A stretch of DNA of 64,000 bases from Aeromonas tecta (GTDB lineage Bacteria > Pseudomonadota > Gammaproteobacteria > Enterobacterales > Aeromonadaceae), in contig NZ_CDCA01000045.1 in the NCBI RefSeq assembly GCF_000820185.1, positions 149,622-213,621 on the forward strand. Direction: 5' to 3'. A program made the translations under genes and the position numbers. The number at the start of each line of letters is the position of its first letter. Within the stretch, counting starts at the first letter, position 1. Below are positions 36,897 to 45,840 of this stretch, piece by piece. The notes under the pieces were generated by a model. The model saw nothing but the letters and a program-made list of their open reading frames with translations, was not told the DNA's origin and searched no databases.

Positions 36897-39005
36897 ATGC
36901 GTCCCCCTTTTCGCCTCGATCTCCGCCTGTCGCCACTGTGGCTAGCCATGCTTGCCGGCCCGGCCCTTGCGGCCCCGCAAGTGCACCTCTATGTGGATGG
37001 CAAACCGGTGGCCGAGGCGCTGACGCTGGACAAGGGCACCGTCAGCCTGACCCATTCTTTAAGCAAGGGCAGCCATCAGATCCGCATCGGCGATGCCGCC
37101 AACAGCTGCGGCACCAGCTTCGGCCCGAGCGAAGCCAAGCCGCTGCCCTTCGGCACGGCCCAGCCCATGGACAAATGCGCCAAGGATCAGAGCTTCACGT
37201 TAAGAGTGATGCTGGCGGGAGATTATGAGTTCACCTTCAACCCGGATACCCCGAGCCTCAAGGTCTTGCGGGCTACCAAGAAGAGTGAATTCAAGCGCCA
37301 GCCCCCGGAGGAACCCTGCATTGCATGGGATGGCGGCCCGGTGACAGTATCCCTGAAAGGGGTCTGGCCCGATGGCACCAAGCTGCGGGATGCCTACTCA
37401 AAGCAGGAGGCTGTGATCAAGGGCGGCAAGCTGACGCTAACGCCATCGAAAGAGAGCGGCGGCCTGCTGCTGCTCGAGCCCGTGGCAACGGTGAAGGCTG
37501 AGCCCTTCAGCTGGGATCAGGCCAGCGTCTACTTCCTCTTGACCGACCGCTTCCACAACGGCGATCCCGCCAACGATCACAGCTTCGGCCGCCAGAAAGA
37601 TGGCCAGGATGAGGTCGCCACCTGGCACGGCGGCGACTTCAAGGGACTGACCGAGAAGCTCGACTACATCAAGGCACTCGGCATGAACGCCATCTGGATC
37701 ACCCCCATGGTGGAGCAGGTGCACGGCTTCATCGGCGGCGGTGAGCAGGGCAACTTCCCCTTCTACGCCTATCACGGCTACTGGGCGCTGGACTTCACCA
37801 AGATAGATCCCAACTACGGCGACGAGGAGAGCCTCAAGACTCTGGTGGACGAGGCCCACAAGCGCGGCATGCGCATCATCCTCGACGTGGTGATGAACCA
37901 CGCTGGCTACGCCACCCTGGCGGACTTGCAGGATCTCGGCTTGGAGAGCCTGACCCAGAACACAGATAAACTCCCCGCCCGCTGGAACGACTGGCGCCCG
38001 AGTGGCGGCCTCAACTGGCATGGCTACAACCAGTTCATCAATTACCAGTCGAACGATTGGACCAAATGGTGGGGCCCGGACTGGGTGCGGGCCGGTCTGC
38101 CCGGCTACCCCCAACCCGGTACCGACGATGTGACCGGTTCGGTGGCGGGCCTGCCGGACTTCTTGACCGAATCCAGCAACGCGGTGGGACTGCCTCCCCT
38201 GCTTGCGGCAAAAAAAGATACCCGGGCCAAACCACTGCCCAATACCAGCGTGAGCGATTACCTCATCGCCTGGCACACCGACTGGGTGCGCCGCTTTGGC
38301 ATCGATGGCTTTCGTGCCGACACCGTCAAGCACCTGGAGCCGGCGGTCTGGGCCAGGCTCAAGCAGGAAGGCACGGTGGCACTCAAGGAGTGGAAAGCCG
38401 CCAACCCGAGCAAGGCCCTCGATGCGTTGCCGTTCTACATGGTGGGCGAGGTGTGGGATCACGGGGTAGCCAAGGACTTCTGGTATCAGAACGGCTTCGA
38501 TTCGCTGATCAACTTCGACTATCAGCGCGAATTCGCCCTGCCCCAGGCCCAGTGCATGGCCGGTGCCGAACCCACTTATGCCAGCTACGCCAGCCGCATC
38601 AATCAGGATCCCGAGTTCAACGTGCTGAGCTACATCAGCTCCCACGACACCAAGCTGTTCTTTGGCGACTATCAGGATGTGCCGCTGCAACGGCGGGTGG
38701 CCAACAGCTTCATGTTGCTGCCAGGCGGCATCCAGCTCTACTACGGGGACGAATCCGGCCGCGGGCTGGCCAAGGATGGGGGCGTGTTCGATCAGAGCGT
38801 GCGCAGCGACATGAACTGGCAGGAGCTGGCGAGCGGTGACAAGGCCGAGCTGGTCAAACACTGGCAGCGTCTCGGCCAGTTCAGGGCCGCTCACCCGGCC
38901 GTGGCGGCGGGCAGCCATCAGAAGCTCTCGGATGTCCCCTACAGCTTTGTGCGCGAAAAAGGGGCCGACAAGGTGGTGGTGGTCTTTGCCGGACGGCAGC
39001 AGTAA
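36897..39005 (+). CDS. malS: Periplasmic alpha-amylase, MalS-like (GH13)
   Basis: 702 residues; E. coli MalS is 676. Signal peptide ending LAGPALA-APQ, an N-terminal accessory beta domain (to about 200) with several cysteines, then the GH13 barrel. The four conserved regions are present: DVVMNH; GFRADTVKH with nucleophile D475; GEVWDH with acid/base E518; and SSHDT with D584. It hydrolyses alpha-1,4 links in maltodextrins or starch in the periplasm, or possibly after secretion. The gene is monocistronic. A clear MalT box was not found in the 230-bp upstream region. Confidence 0.9.
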   Translation: MRPPFRLDLRLSPLWLAMLAGPALAAPQVHLYVDGKPVAEALTLDKGTVSLTHSLSKGSHQIRIGDAANSCGTSFGPSEAKPLPFGTAQPMDKCAKDQSFTLRVMLAGDYEFTFNPDTPSLKVLRATKKSEFKRQPPEEPCIAWDGGPVTVSLKGVWPDGTKLRDAYSKQEAVIKGGKLTLTPSKESGGLLLLEPVATVKAEPFSWDQASVYFLLTDRFHNGDPANDHSFGRQKDGQDEVATWHGGDFKGLTEKLDYIKALGMNAIWITPMVEQVHGFIGGGEQGNFPFYAYHGYWALDFTKIDPNYGDEESLKTLVDEAHKRGMRIILDVVMNHAGYATLADLQDLGLESLTQNTDKLPARWNDWRPSGGLNWHGYNQFINYQSNDWTKWWGPDWVRAGLPGYPQPGTDDVTGSVAGLPDFLTESSNAVGLPPLLAAKKDTRAKPLPNTSVSDYLIAWHTDWVRRFGIDGFRADTVKHLEPAVWARLKQEGTVALKEWKAANPSKALDALPFYMVGEVWDHGVAKDFWYQNGFDSLINFDYQREFALPQAQCMAGAEPTYASYASRINQDPEFNVLSYISSHDTKLFFGDYQDVPLQRRVANSFMLLPGGIQLYYGDESGRGLAKDGGVFDQSVRSDMNWQELASGDKAELVKHWQRLGQFRAAHPAVAAGSHQKLSDVPYSFVREKGADKVVVVFAGRQQ

Positions 39006-39025
39006 CCCGGTTGCGCGTCTCACCA

Positions 39026-39056
39026 GAAAAAGGGGAGCCATCGGCTCCCCTTTCTA
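39026..39056. terminator. Terminator after the amylase gene
   Basis: AAAGGGGAGCC / GGCTCCCCTTT with a short ATC loop and flanking A- and T-runs. Serves the convergent amylase and GST genes. Confidence 0.88.
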
Positions 39057-39073
39057 TTTCCCACTGACACGCC

Positions 39074-39700
39074 TCAGACTGATGAGCGGGCCAGCTCCGG
39101 CCACTGCAGCCTCGCCCTGACCAGCGTCTCCTGCCACAGCGGCCAGGCCAGCAAGGCTTGCTGATAGGCGCCCGCCTGACCGGGCAGCGCAATACCATAG
39201 CTTGCCAGTCGATAGGCCATCACGGCGTAGAAGGCATCGATGATCCCCGCCTCGTCGAAATAGAAAGGCCCTCTCGCCTGGGCCCAGAGCGTCTGCAAGC
39301 GGGCCAGCTCGGCGATGGTCTCCACCGGCGGTTCGCTGCGCGTCGGCGCCCCCAGAAAGAAAGGCAAGCGGCTGCGGATCTGGCCAAAGCCTGAATGCAG
39401 CTCGGCGCACAGGCTGCGGGCCAAGGCTCGCTCGGCCCGCGCCACTGGATAAAGCCGTCGCTCTGGGCAGAGCTCGTGCAGATATTCGGCGATGGCCAGG
39501 GAGTCGTGGATGCGCAGCTCGCCATCATCCAGCCAGGGCACCAGCCCGGCCGGCGCCAGCCGCTTGAGCCGTGCCAGTGCCTTGGTATCTTCCAGATCGA
39601 ACACCTGCTCCTGCCACTCCAGTCCACTCAGACCGAGTACCAGCGCCGCTCGCATCGCCCAGGTGGAGCCAGTGCCCACCGTCAATACCAAGGATCCCAT
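39074..39700 (-). CDS. Glutathione S-transferase family protein
   Basis: 208 residues. A thioredoxin-like N-terminal domain begins SLVLTVGTGSTWAMRAALVL, with the cis-Pro in AGLVPWLDD and the glutathione-binding DSLAIAEYL motif (normally ESLAI), then an all-helical C-terminal domain. The substrate is unknown. AGGAGG stands 6 nt before the ATG. Monocistronic and divergent from an orphan response regulator. Confidence 0.87.
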   Translation of the reverse strand: MGSLVLTVGTGSTWAMRAALVLGLSGLEWQEQVFDLEDTKALARLKRLAPAGLVPWLDDGELRIHDSLAIAEYLHELCPERRLYPVARAERALARSLCAELHSGFGQIRSRLPFFLGAPTRSEPPVETIAELARLQTLWAQARGPFYFDEAGIIDAFYAVMAYRLASYGIALPGQAGAYQQALLAWPLWQETLVRARLQWPELARSSV

Positions 39701-39857
39701 CTATTGCCTCCTGCTTGGGGTTATTGAGGACCATCGTCGGCCCGGTTGGCACGACATCTTATGGTCGTCTCACATTTGCACGCCTGCGGGTTTGACCCCC
39801 TCGAGGCGCGGTGCTAGTTTGATTTTTCAAAACAATCAGTTAGCAATAATGTGAGCA

Positions 39858-40502
39858 ATGGACAGCCAATTTACCATCGTCATCGCAGATGACCACCCCC
39901 TGTTTCGGGGCGCCCTCTATCAGGCGGTGCACATGGCCATCGACGAGGCCCGGCTGTTGGAAGCCGACTCCATCGACAGCCTGAGCCAGCTGCTGAGAGA
40001 GCATCCCGAAGTGGATCTGCTGCTGCTCGATCTCAAGATGCCCGGGGCCAACGGTTTCGAAGGGCTCGCCTATCTGCGTGGTCAATATCCTGATCTGCCC
40101 ATCGTCGTGGTCTCCGCTTCGGAGGACGCCGCCATCATCCAGCAGGTATTGCGGCTCGGCGCGCTGGGCTTCATCCCCAAGTCCGTGCCAATGAAGGAGT
40201 TGGTCAGCGCCCTCAATACGGTGATCGGCGGAGATAACTGGGTGCCGGAGGGGATCTCCCTGCATCCCGAGTCCGAGGATGGGCCCGATTTCGCCAGCAA
40301 GCTGGCCAGCCTCACTCCCCAGCAGTACAAGGTGCTGATCATGCTGCGCGATGGCAGTCTCAACAAGCAGATCGCCTGGGAGCTCAATGTCTCCGAGGCC
40401 ACCATCAAGGCCCATATCACCGCAATCTTCCGCAAACTGGGCGTCAAGAATCGCACCCAGGCGGTGATCGCGCTGCAGCAGATGGATATCAAAGACGACT
40501 GA
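39858..40502 (+). CDS. NarL/LuxR-family response regulator (orphan)
   Basis: 214 residues. A receiver domain has the acidic pair DD at 11-12, phospho-acceptor D58 in LLLLDLKMPGANG and K in FIPKSVPMKEL. A C-terminal LuxR helix-turn-helix (LTPQQYKVLIMLRDGSLNKQIAWELNVSEATIKAHITAIFRKL) follows. No histidine kinase is adjacent, so its partner is elsewhere. The 3' end is repeated in decayed form just downstream (40526-40620). The ribosome-binding site is weak (GTGAG). Confidence 0.9.
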   Translation: MDSQFTIVIADDHPLFRGALYQAVHMAIDEARLLEADSIDSLSQLLREHPEVDLLLLDLKMPGANGFEGLAYLRGQYPDLPIVVVSASEDAAIIQQVLRLGALGFIPKSVPMKELVSALNTVIGGDNWVPEGISLHPESEDGPDFASKLASLTPQQYKVLIMLRDGSLNKQIAWELNVSEATIKAHITAIFRKLGVKNRTQAVIALQQMDIKDD

Positions 40503-40525
40503 GCTGATATAGGTGCAACCCGTCC

Positions 40526-40629
40526 AAGGCTCATATCACAGCTGCCCTTCCGCAAACTCAGGGTCAAGCATCACACCCAGACGGCGATCGCGCTGCAGCT
40601 AATGGACATCAAGGGCGACTGGCGTTGAC
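40526..40629 (+). pseudogene. Decayed duplicate of the 3' end of the response-regulator gene
   Basis: About 95 bp from 40526 to 40620 repeat 40407-40500 of the gene just upstream, with a period of 119-120 bp, one single-base insertion and about 20 substitutions. Long exact stretches remain (CTTCCGCAAACT; GCGATCGCGCTGCAGC). The insertion shifts the frame, and the copy carries only the last helix-turn-helix residues and tail, so it is not functional protein. Confidence 0.75.
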
Positions 40630-40667
40630 GACCAGACCTTATTCCAACGCGGGTTATCTCGACAGCT

Positions 40668-40681
40668 AGCACGATCGTGCT
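40668..40681. promoter_or_regulatory. Probable TetR operator 1
   Basis: AGCACGATCGTGCT, a perfect 14-bp palindrome, 31 bp before the tetR start codon. A related sequence occurs before the next gene (41314-41327), supporting a shared repressor site. Confidence 0.6.
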
Positions 40682-40711
40682 TTATGCTGCAGGCAATATT
40701 GAGGAGCTGAT

Positions 40712-41293
40712 ATGAGCAAGGGCCGGTTGACCCGCGAGAACATTCTGCAGACCGCCTTCGAGCAGGCCAGCCAGCAGGGGCTGGAGAGCCTGACCATAGG
40801 CTCCCTCGCCAGTGCGTGCGAGATGTCCAAGAGCGGCCTGTTTGCCCATTTCCAGTCCCGTGACAACTTGCAGATCGCCGTGCTGACCTACTCCGCCGAG
40901 GTGTTCCGCGAGCGGGTGATCCAGCCGGTACGCCGCCAGCAATATCAGACCCAGCAGGAGAAGCTCACCGCCTTGCTCCATGCCTGGCTGGCCTGGAACC
41001 AGAGCTTCGCCGGCCGTTGCATGTTTCTCGACGCCTGGACCTCGGCCCAGGAGGGCGAGGTCCAACAGGCAGCGCGCCAGCTGGTGCGCTTCTGGCTCGA
41101 CTACCTGGCTCGCCAGGTGGTACAGGGCCAGGCCCAGGGTGAGTGGCGCAGTGACATCGACCCCTGGCGCGCCGTCTACCGGCTCTATGGCCTCTATCTG
41201 GGGGATCAGGTGTTCAATGCGTTGGATCTGTGTCAGGATCCGGCTCGCCACTTCTGGCCCGAGGTGGAAAATCTGCTGATGAGCTGGCGCTAA
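40712..41293 (+). CDS. TetR-family transcriptional repressor
   Basis: 193 residues. The N-terminal helix-turn-helix NILQTAFEQASQQGLESLTIGSLASACEMSKSGLFAHFQSRDNL is typical. The C-terminal ligand domain has the TetR_C pattern seen in regulators next to hydrolases (FLDAWTSAQEGEVQQAARQLVRFWLDYL). GAGGAG precedes the ATG. It is followed 57 bp later by an alpha/beta hydrolase. Palindromic and near-palindromic AGCACGA sites precede both genes, so it likely represses itself and the hydrolase. The ligand is unknown, possibly a lipid or ester. Confidence 0.88.
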   Translation: MSKGRLTRENILQTAFEQASQQGLESLTIGSLASACEMSKSGLFAHFQSRDNLQIAVLTYSAEVFRERVIQPVRRQQYQTQQEKLTALLHAWLAWNQSFAGRCMFLDAWTSAQEGEVQQAARQLVRFWLDYLARQVVQGQAQGEWRSDIDPWRAVYRLYGLYLGDQVFNALDLCQDPARHFWPEVENLLMSWR

Positions 41294-41313
41294 TTTTTAA
41301 AAAATAACAAAAA

Positions 41314-41327
41314 AGCACGACCGTTCG
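41314..41327. promoter_or_regulatory. Probable TetR operator 2 (imperfect)
   Basis: AGCACGACCGTTCG agrees with AGCACGATCGTGCT at 11 of 14 positions and lies 23 bp before the hydrolase start codon. Confidence 0.45.
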
Positions 41328-41350
41328 CACACGAAAACGACAGGATGACC

Positions 41351-42208
41351 ATGAGCAGCAAAATCTATTTCAGCACCCGCCGCTTCAGCCCGAGCAAATT
41401 GCTGCTAGGGCTCGGCACCCGATTGCATCACGTGCTGGCCCCCGCCCACGCCAGGCGCACCGCCAGCAAGCTGTTGCTGACCCCGCAGCGACCCAGCCAC
41501 GAGACAGCCGCACCGGCCGGTCTGGTGCAGCAGGCGGTGCATACCCGCGAAGGCACCCTGATGAGCTATCGGCTCGGCAAGGGGCCGGTCTGGCTGCTGA
41601 TGCACGGCTGGTCCGGCAGCGCCAGCCAGTTCTACCCGCTGATGAGCCACATCGCAGCTCAGGGTTTCACTGCCCTTGCCTACGATCACCCCGCCCACGG
41701 CCAGAGCGACGGCCACACAGGTCACTTGCCCCGCTTCGTGCGCGCCTTCGATGAACTGATCGAGCGACTCGGTCCCATCGAGGGTGTCATCACCCACAGC
41801 ATGGGCGGCGCCGTCACCCTGGCGAGCCATCACCCCGCTCTCGACAAGTTGCCGCTGCTGCTCATCTCCCCCGTGCTCGACTACGTACCCCAGCTCTATG
41901 GCATGGTGGCGCGCTCGGGCTACTCCATCCGGCTGTTCGATGCGGTGGTCAAAGACATTGAGCGCGAATATCAACATCCCCTCAGCACGGTGGATCCACT
42001 CGGCCAGCTCGCTACCCGCACCGGCAAGGCCCTGATCGTGCATGACGAGGAAGACCGCTTCGCCCCCCATCAGGACTCCCTGCGGGCGGCCCAGGATGGG
42101 CGCACCCAGCTGGTAAGCACCCGCGGCCTCGGCCACGGCCGCATCCTCGCCAGCCCCCCGGTGTTTGCCGCCTTCGATCAGCTGGTCCAGTCGCCCATTA
42201 CGGCCTGA
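41351..42208 (+). CDS. Alpha/beta hydrolase (serine esterase/lipase-like)
   Basis: 285 residues from ATG 41351, with AGG 6 nt upstream; the ATG at 41345 is immediately next to that site. The LLMHGWSGSASQFYPL oxyanion-region motif, the nucleophile S150 in THSMGGA (a G-to-T variant of the first Gly in GxSxG), the acid region HDEEDRF and the final His in GLGHGRIL are all present. No signal peptide is obvious, but the N-terminus is basic and about 65 residues long before the hydrolase domain. Controlled with TetR (inference from the operators). Confidence 0.85.
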   Translation: MSSKIYFSTRRFSPSKLLLGLGTRLHHVLAPAHARRTASKLLLTPQRPSHETAAPAGLVQQAVHTREGTLMSYRLGKGPVWLLMHGWSGSASQFYPLMSHIAAQGFTALAYDHPAHGQSDGHTGHLPRFVRAFDELIERLGPIEGVITHSMGGAVTLASHHPALDKLPLLLISPVLDYVPQLYGMVARSGYSIRLFDAVVKDIEREYQHPLSTVDPLGQLATRTGKALIVHDEEDRFAPHQDSLRAAQDGRTQLVSTRGLGHGRILASPPVFAAFDQLVQSPITA

Positions 42209-42234
42209 TCCCGTCCTCTGAGCTTGGCGTAAAC

Positions 42235-42270
42235 GGGCCGCACCAAAAAATGATGGTGTGGCCCATTTTT
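42235..42270 (+). terminator. Terminator after the hydrolase gene
   Basis: GGGCC-G-CACCA pairs with TGGTG-T-GGCCC (one G-T wobble) and is followed by five T. Confidence 0.85.
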
Positions 42271-42401
42271 ATATTTGATACAGCGGCTTATAGTTAAATT
42301 GTTCGGTGGTAATACTCTCAAGTGGCAACAATAAGGCGCACCATCATGACCAGAACCGCACATGGTGACTGCTTGCCAGCAACAGCATAAGGGGTAGCGT
42401 C

Positions 42402-43547
42402 ATGGCCAGACCCAACACAGCGCTTCTGTTGACCGGGGGCGGTGCCCGCGCCGCCTATCAGGTCGGCGTCCTCAAGGCAGTGGCCGAACTCTATCCTCGC
42501 AACCTCGGCATCCCCTTTCCCATCCTGTGCGGTACCTCGGCGGGGGCGCTCAACGTCACGGCGCTGGCCTGTTACGCCTCCTGTTTCCATCTGGGGGTGC
42601 GCAAGCTGGAGTGGGTCTGGCGCCGCTTCGAGACCCATCACATCTTCGACTTCCACCCCTGCCAGCTGGCGTGGCGCACCCTGTATCAGGGCTCGGCCGG
42701 CCTCATCAGCCCGGGCAGCAACCGTGCTTTTCACCTGTTTGAGAACGCCCCCCTGCGCCGCCTGCTGGATCAGCTCATCGACTACCATCGTATCGATGAC
42801 AACATCCTCTACGGCAGCCTGGAGGCCATCGCCATCACCGCCTCCGATTATGATGACGGCCTCTCCACCACCTTCTTCCAGGGCCGCGCCGAGCATCAGC
42901 CCTGGGAGCGAGCCAGACGGCGCGGCCTGCGCACCCTGCTCACCTCGGATCATCTGCTGGCCTCGGCGGCGCTGCCCTTCGTCTTTCCCGCCACCCGCAT
43001 CGGCGACAACTTCTACGGGGATGGCTCCATCCACCAGCTGAGCCCCTTGAGCCCCGCCATCCATCTGGGGGCGGAGCGGATCCTGCTGGTGACACTGGAC
43101 TCGCCGCGCCAAACGGTGATGGCGCCGCACCAGGGCAACCTGACCAGCTCCAACATCGCCGGTCACCTGCTCAATACCGTCTTCTCCGACACCCTCAACT
43201 CGGATCTGGAGCGGCTCGGCCGCATCAACCAGACACTTGGGCTTATTCCGGAGCGGGAACGCAATCGGCTGAAGCTGCGCCAGGTGGAGACCTGCGTAAT
43301 CCGGCCCAGCCAGGATCTGGACCTCATCGCCCTCGACTATCTGCACAAGCTGCCAACCCAGTTGCGCCGTCTGCTGCGGGTGATGGGGGTGACCGGCAAC
43401 GAGAGCAGCAGCCTGGCCAGCTTCCTGATGTTCCATCCGGGCTATTGCCAACAGCTGATCAAGCTCGGTTATCAGGACGCACTGAACGAACGTCAGCGCA
43501 TAGAGGTGTTTCTAGACATCGCAGAGCCGGTGCGCGAAGAGGCCTAA
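42402..43547 (+). CDS. Patatin-like phospholipase
   Basis: 381 residues. Oxyanion motif LTGGGARAAYQVGVLKA, nucleophile S46 in GTSAGALN and catalytic D207 in YGDGSIHQLSPLSPAI complete the Ser-Asp dyad. No signal peptide, so it is cytoplasmic or delivered by another route. Patatin-type lipases hydrolyse phospholipid acyl chains. The C-terminal third (about 260-381) is a helical extension with MFHPGYCQQLIKLGYQDA. AAGGGG precedes the ATG. Convergent with the antiporter gene, with only 16 bp between the stops. Confidence 0.9.
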   Translation: MARPNTALLLTGGGARAAYQVGVLKAVAELYPRNLGIPFPILCGTSAGALNVTALACYASCFHLGVRKLEWVWRRFETHHIFDFHPCQLAWRTLYQGSAGLISPGSNRAFHLFENAPLRRLLDQLIDYHRIDDNILYGSLEAIAITASDYDDGLSTTFFQGRAEHQPWERARRRGLRTLLTSDHLLASAALPFVFPATRIGDNFYGDGSIHQLSPLSPAIHLGAERILLVTLDSPRQTVMAPHQGNLTSSNIAGHLLNTVFSDTLNSDLERLGRINQTLGLIPERERNRLKLRQVETCVIRPSQDLDLIALDYLHKLPTQLRRLLRVMGVTGNESSSLASFLMFHPGYCQQLIKLGYQDALNERQRIEVFLDIAEPVREEA

Positions 43548-43563
43548 CGCGGGCAAGGGAACC

Positions 43564-45516
43564 CTAGTGCCCCTCCAGCAGACGCTGCTCGGCCTGCTCC
43601 ATGGCCACCGCATTGCCAAACAGCACCAACCTGTCCCCCGCCGCCAACCGCAGCTCGGCTCTGGGCTCCAGACTCTGATCGCCGCGATGAATCGCCTTGA
43701 TCCGCACCTCGGCGAGGGCCAGCTCCCGCACCCGGCGCCCCACCGCCCAGGCCTGATCGTGCAGCAGCACGGGATGCAGCCGCTCCAGCAGCTGATCCGT
43801 CTCCAGATTGCTGGCACTCTGATCCCCCCAGTAGAAGCCGTGCAGGAAGCGATACTGACTGCTGCGCTCGTGCTCCATGCGCCGGATCACCCGGCCGATG
43901 GGAATGTCGCAGTTGAGCAGCAGGTGGGAAACCAGCATCAGCGCCCCTTCCTGGGATTCCGGGATCACCTCGAAGGCGCCAGCTTGTTTGTAGTGCTCGA
44001 GAAAGCTGTCATCGCGGGTGCGCACCAGCACCTTGACCCCGCTCGCCAGCTCCTTGATCAGCGTCAGCATGGCATCGACCCGCTTGCGATCATCGAAGGT
44101 GATGATCACCAAGCGCGCCCGCATCAGGCCGGCAGCCAGCAGGATGTCACGCCGGCTGGCGTCGCCGAACGCCACCTGCTCTCCCGCGAGCTTGGCCTCG
44201 CTCACCCGCTCGGGGTCGAGATCCAGTGCGAGGAAGGGCAGCTCCTCGAGTTTGAGAAAGCGGGCGCAGGTCTGCCCGGTGCGACCGAACCCAGCGATGA
44301 TGACGTGCTGGTGTTTGCTCAGACCCGACTGGGCGACCTCGGAGCGGGAGAGCAGCACGGTATCGGTGAGCGAATGGGCGAGCCCCTGCGCCTTTTGCAC
44401 CAGCCAGGGGGTCAGCGCGATGGAGGTAACGCCGATGCCGATGAGCAGGGAGACCAGTTGCTGGCTGAGCAATCCATGGTGACTCGCCAGCGCCAGCAGC
44501 ACGAAACCGAACTCCCCCACCTGGCTCAGCATGATGCCGGCGGCCATGGCGTCGCGCTTGCGCTCCCCCATCAAGCGGCCGGCCAGCAGCACCAGCAACG
44601 ACTTGAACAAGATGAGCCCAAGCACGCTGGCGAGCACCTGCCACCAGGCATGGAGCACCAGCTGCCAGTCCATGGCCATGCCGATGGTGATGAAGAAAAG
44701 CCCCATCAACACGTCCCGAAACGGCTTGATGTCGACCTCGAGCTGATGGCGATAGTGGGATTCCCCCAGCATCATGCCGGCCAGGAAGGCACCGAGTGCC
44801 ATGGAGAGCCCCATCCACTGGGTGAGCGAGGCCGCCAACAGCGCCACCAGCAAGGCACTGAGCACGAACAGCTCGTCGGAGCGAGCCCGCGCCACCTCGT
44901 GAAACAGGGAAGGCAGCAGCCATTTACCCACCGCAAGCAGGGCAAACAGGGCGAACAGCCCCTTGAGAGAGGCCCAGGCAATTTCGACCAGCAGGGCGCT
45001 ACCCTGCACCTCGGGTTTGGCCAGGATGGGGATCATCACCAGCAGCGGCACCACCGCCAGGTCCTGAAACAGCAGGACGCTCACCCCGAGCTGGGCGCGT
45101 CGGGTGTGCAGCTGTTTCAGCTCACCGAGCTGCTTGATCACCACGGCGGTGGAAGAGAGTGCCAAGGTGCCCGCTACCACCAGCGCCTGGGGCAGGGTCA
45201 GGCCCCACCACCAGCTCATCCAGAAGAACAGCGAGGTGGTGAGCAGCACCTGCAAGCCGCCGACCCCCAACACCAGCTTGCGCATGGAGAGCAGCCGTGG
45301 CAGCGAGAATTCGAGACCGAGGGAGAACATCAGAAAGACGATGCCCAGCTCTCCTATGGTCTGCATCATGGCCTGGCCGGTGACGATGGCAGCGCCATGG
45401 GGGCCGAGCAACATGCCGGCAAACAGGTAAGCGAGGATCACCGGCTGGCCGAGGCGCCGGAAAATTGCCACCAGCAAGACGGCGGCGAGCAGCAGGATCA
45501 ATACATCTGCATACAC
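43564..45516 (-). CDS. CPA2-family cation:proton antiporter with RCK domains (KefB/YbaL type)
   Basis: 650 residues from a GTG at 45516, chosen because GGAGG stands 5 nt upstream and the protein then starts directly with the first membrane helix; in-frame upstream starts (45534 and beyond) lack such a site. About twelve helices form a Na+/H+ exchanger domain, then an RCK_N (TrkA-N) domain with nucleotide loop GFGRTGQTCARFL, and an RCK_C-like domain (about 560-650). Related proteins, KefB/KefC, export K+ and protect against electrophiles; no KefG/KefF ancillary gene is adjacent, so the ion and control are uncertain. Confidence 0.88.
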   Translation of the reverse strand: MYADVLILLLAAVLLVAIFRRLGQPVILAYLFAGMLLGPHGAAIVTGQAMMQTIGELGIVFLMFSLGLEFSLPRLLSMRKLVLGVGGLQVLLTTSLFFWMSWWWGLTLPQALVVAGTLALSSTAVVIKQLGELKQLHTRRAQLGVSVLLFQDLAVVPLLVMIPILAKPEVQGSALLVEIAWASLKGLFALFALLAVGKWLLPSLFHEVARARSDELFVLSALLVALLAASLTQWMGLSMALGAFLAGMMLGESHYRHQLEVDIKPFRDVLMGLFFITIGMAMDWQLVLHAWWQVLASVLGLILFKSLLVLLAGRLMGERKRDAMAAGIMLSQVGEFGFVLLALASHHGLLSQQLVSLLIGIGVTSIALTPWLVQKAQGLAHSLTDTVLLSRSEVAQSGLSKHQHVIIAGFGRTGQTCARFLKLEELPFLALDLDPERVSEAKLAGEQVAFGDASRRDILLAAGLMRARLVIITFDDRKRVDAMLTLIKELASGVKVLVRTRDDSFLEHYKQAGAFEVIPESQEGALMLVSHLLLNCDIPIGRVIRRMEHERSSQYRFLHGFYWGDQSASNLETDQLLERLHPVLLHDQAWAVGRRVRELALAEVRIKAIHRGDQSLEPRAELRLAAGDRLVLFGNAVAMEQAEQRLLEGH

Positions 45517-45840
45517 TTTCACCTCCACTTTCATCTGAATTGTCAGCACAAAACCAGATAACGTATCGATAACCATCACGAGGTGGTGATATCCACTGAT
45601 CTCCGGCTCCGAAACCGAGCCCCGCCGCATGCCTCTCGTCAACCCCGGCGGCTCACTCAGGGGAGAACAGGCCTCACGCTGCGGGTTCGGTGAGCAGGAC
45701 AACCCTGTCATCACGGCGCCATTTTTACGCGCTTTTTATGACGTTAAGCCTAGCCAGCCCCCTGTTTCTCATCGAGCATATTTTGGGCACAAGGATTGCA
45801 AGACAGGGGGCAATGAGTGGCGAGGCTTAAGGGCTGCAAC
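45517..45840. other. Divergent intergenic region, antiporter / diguanylate cyclase
   Basis: 324 bp. A minus-strand open frame continues from the antiporter gene through it, but without a supported start. A Thr/Pro/Arg-rich plus-strand frame (45629-45862) is also unsupported. The right part (45715-45790) is A/T-richer and probably carries the cyclase promoter. No known riboswitch pattern was recognised. Confidence 0.4.

Noticed and set aside
45517..45714. Upstream extension of the antiporter gene
   Set aside because: No ribosome-binding site or signal-like sequence; GTG 45516 has GGAGG at 5 nt and starts at the first membrane helix.
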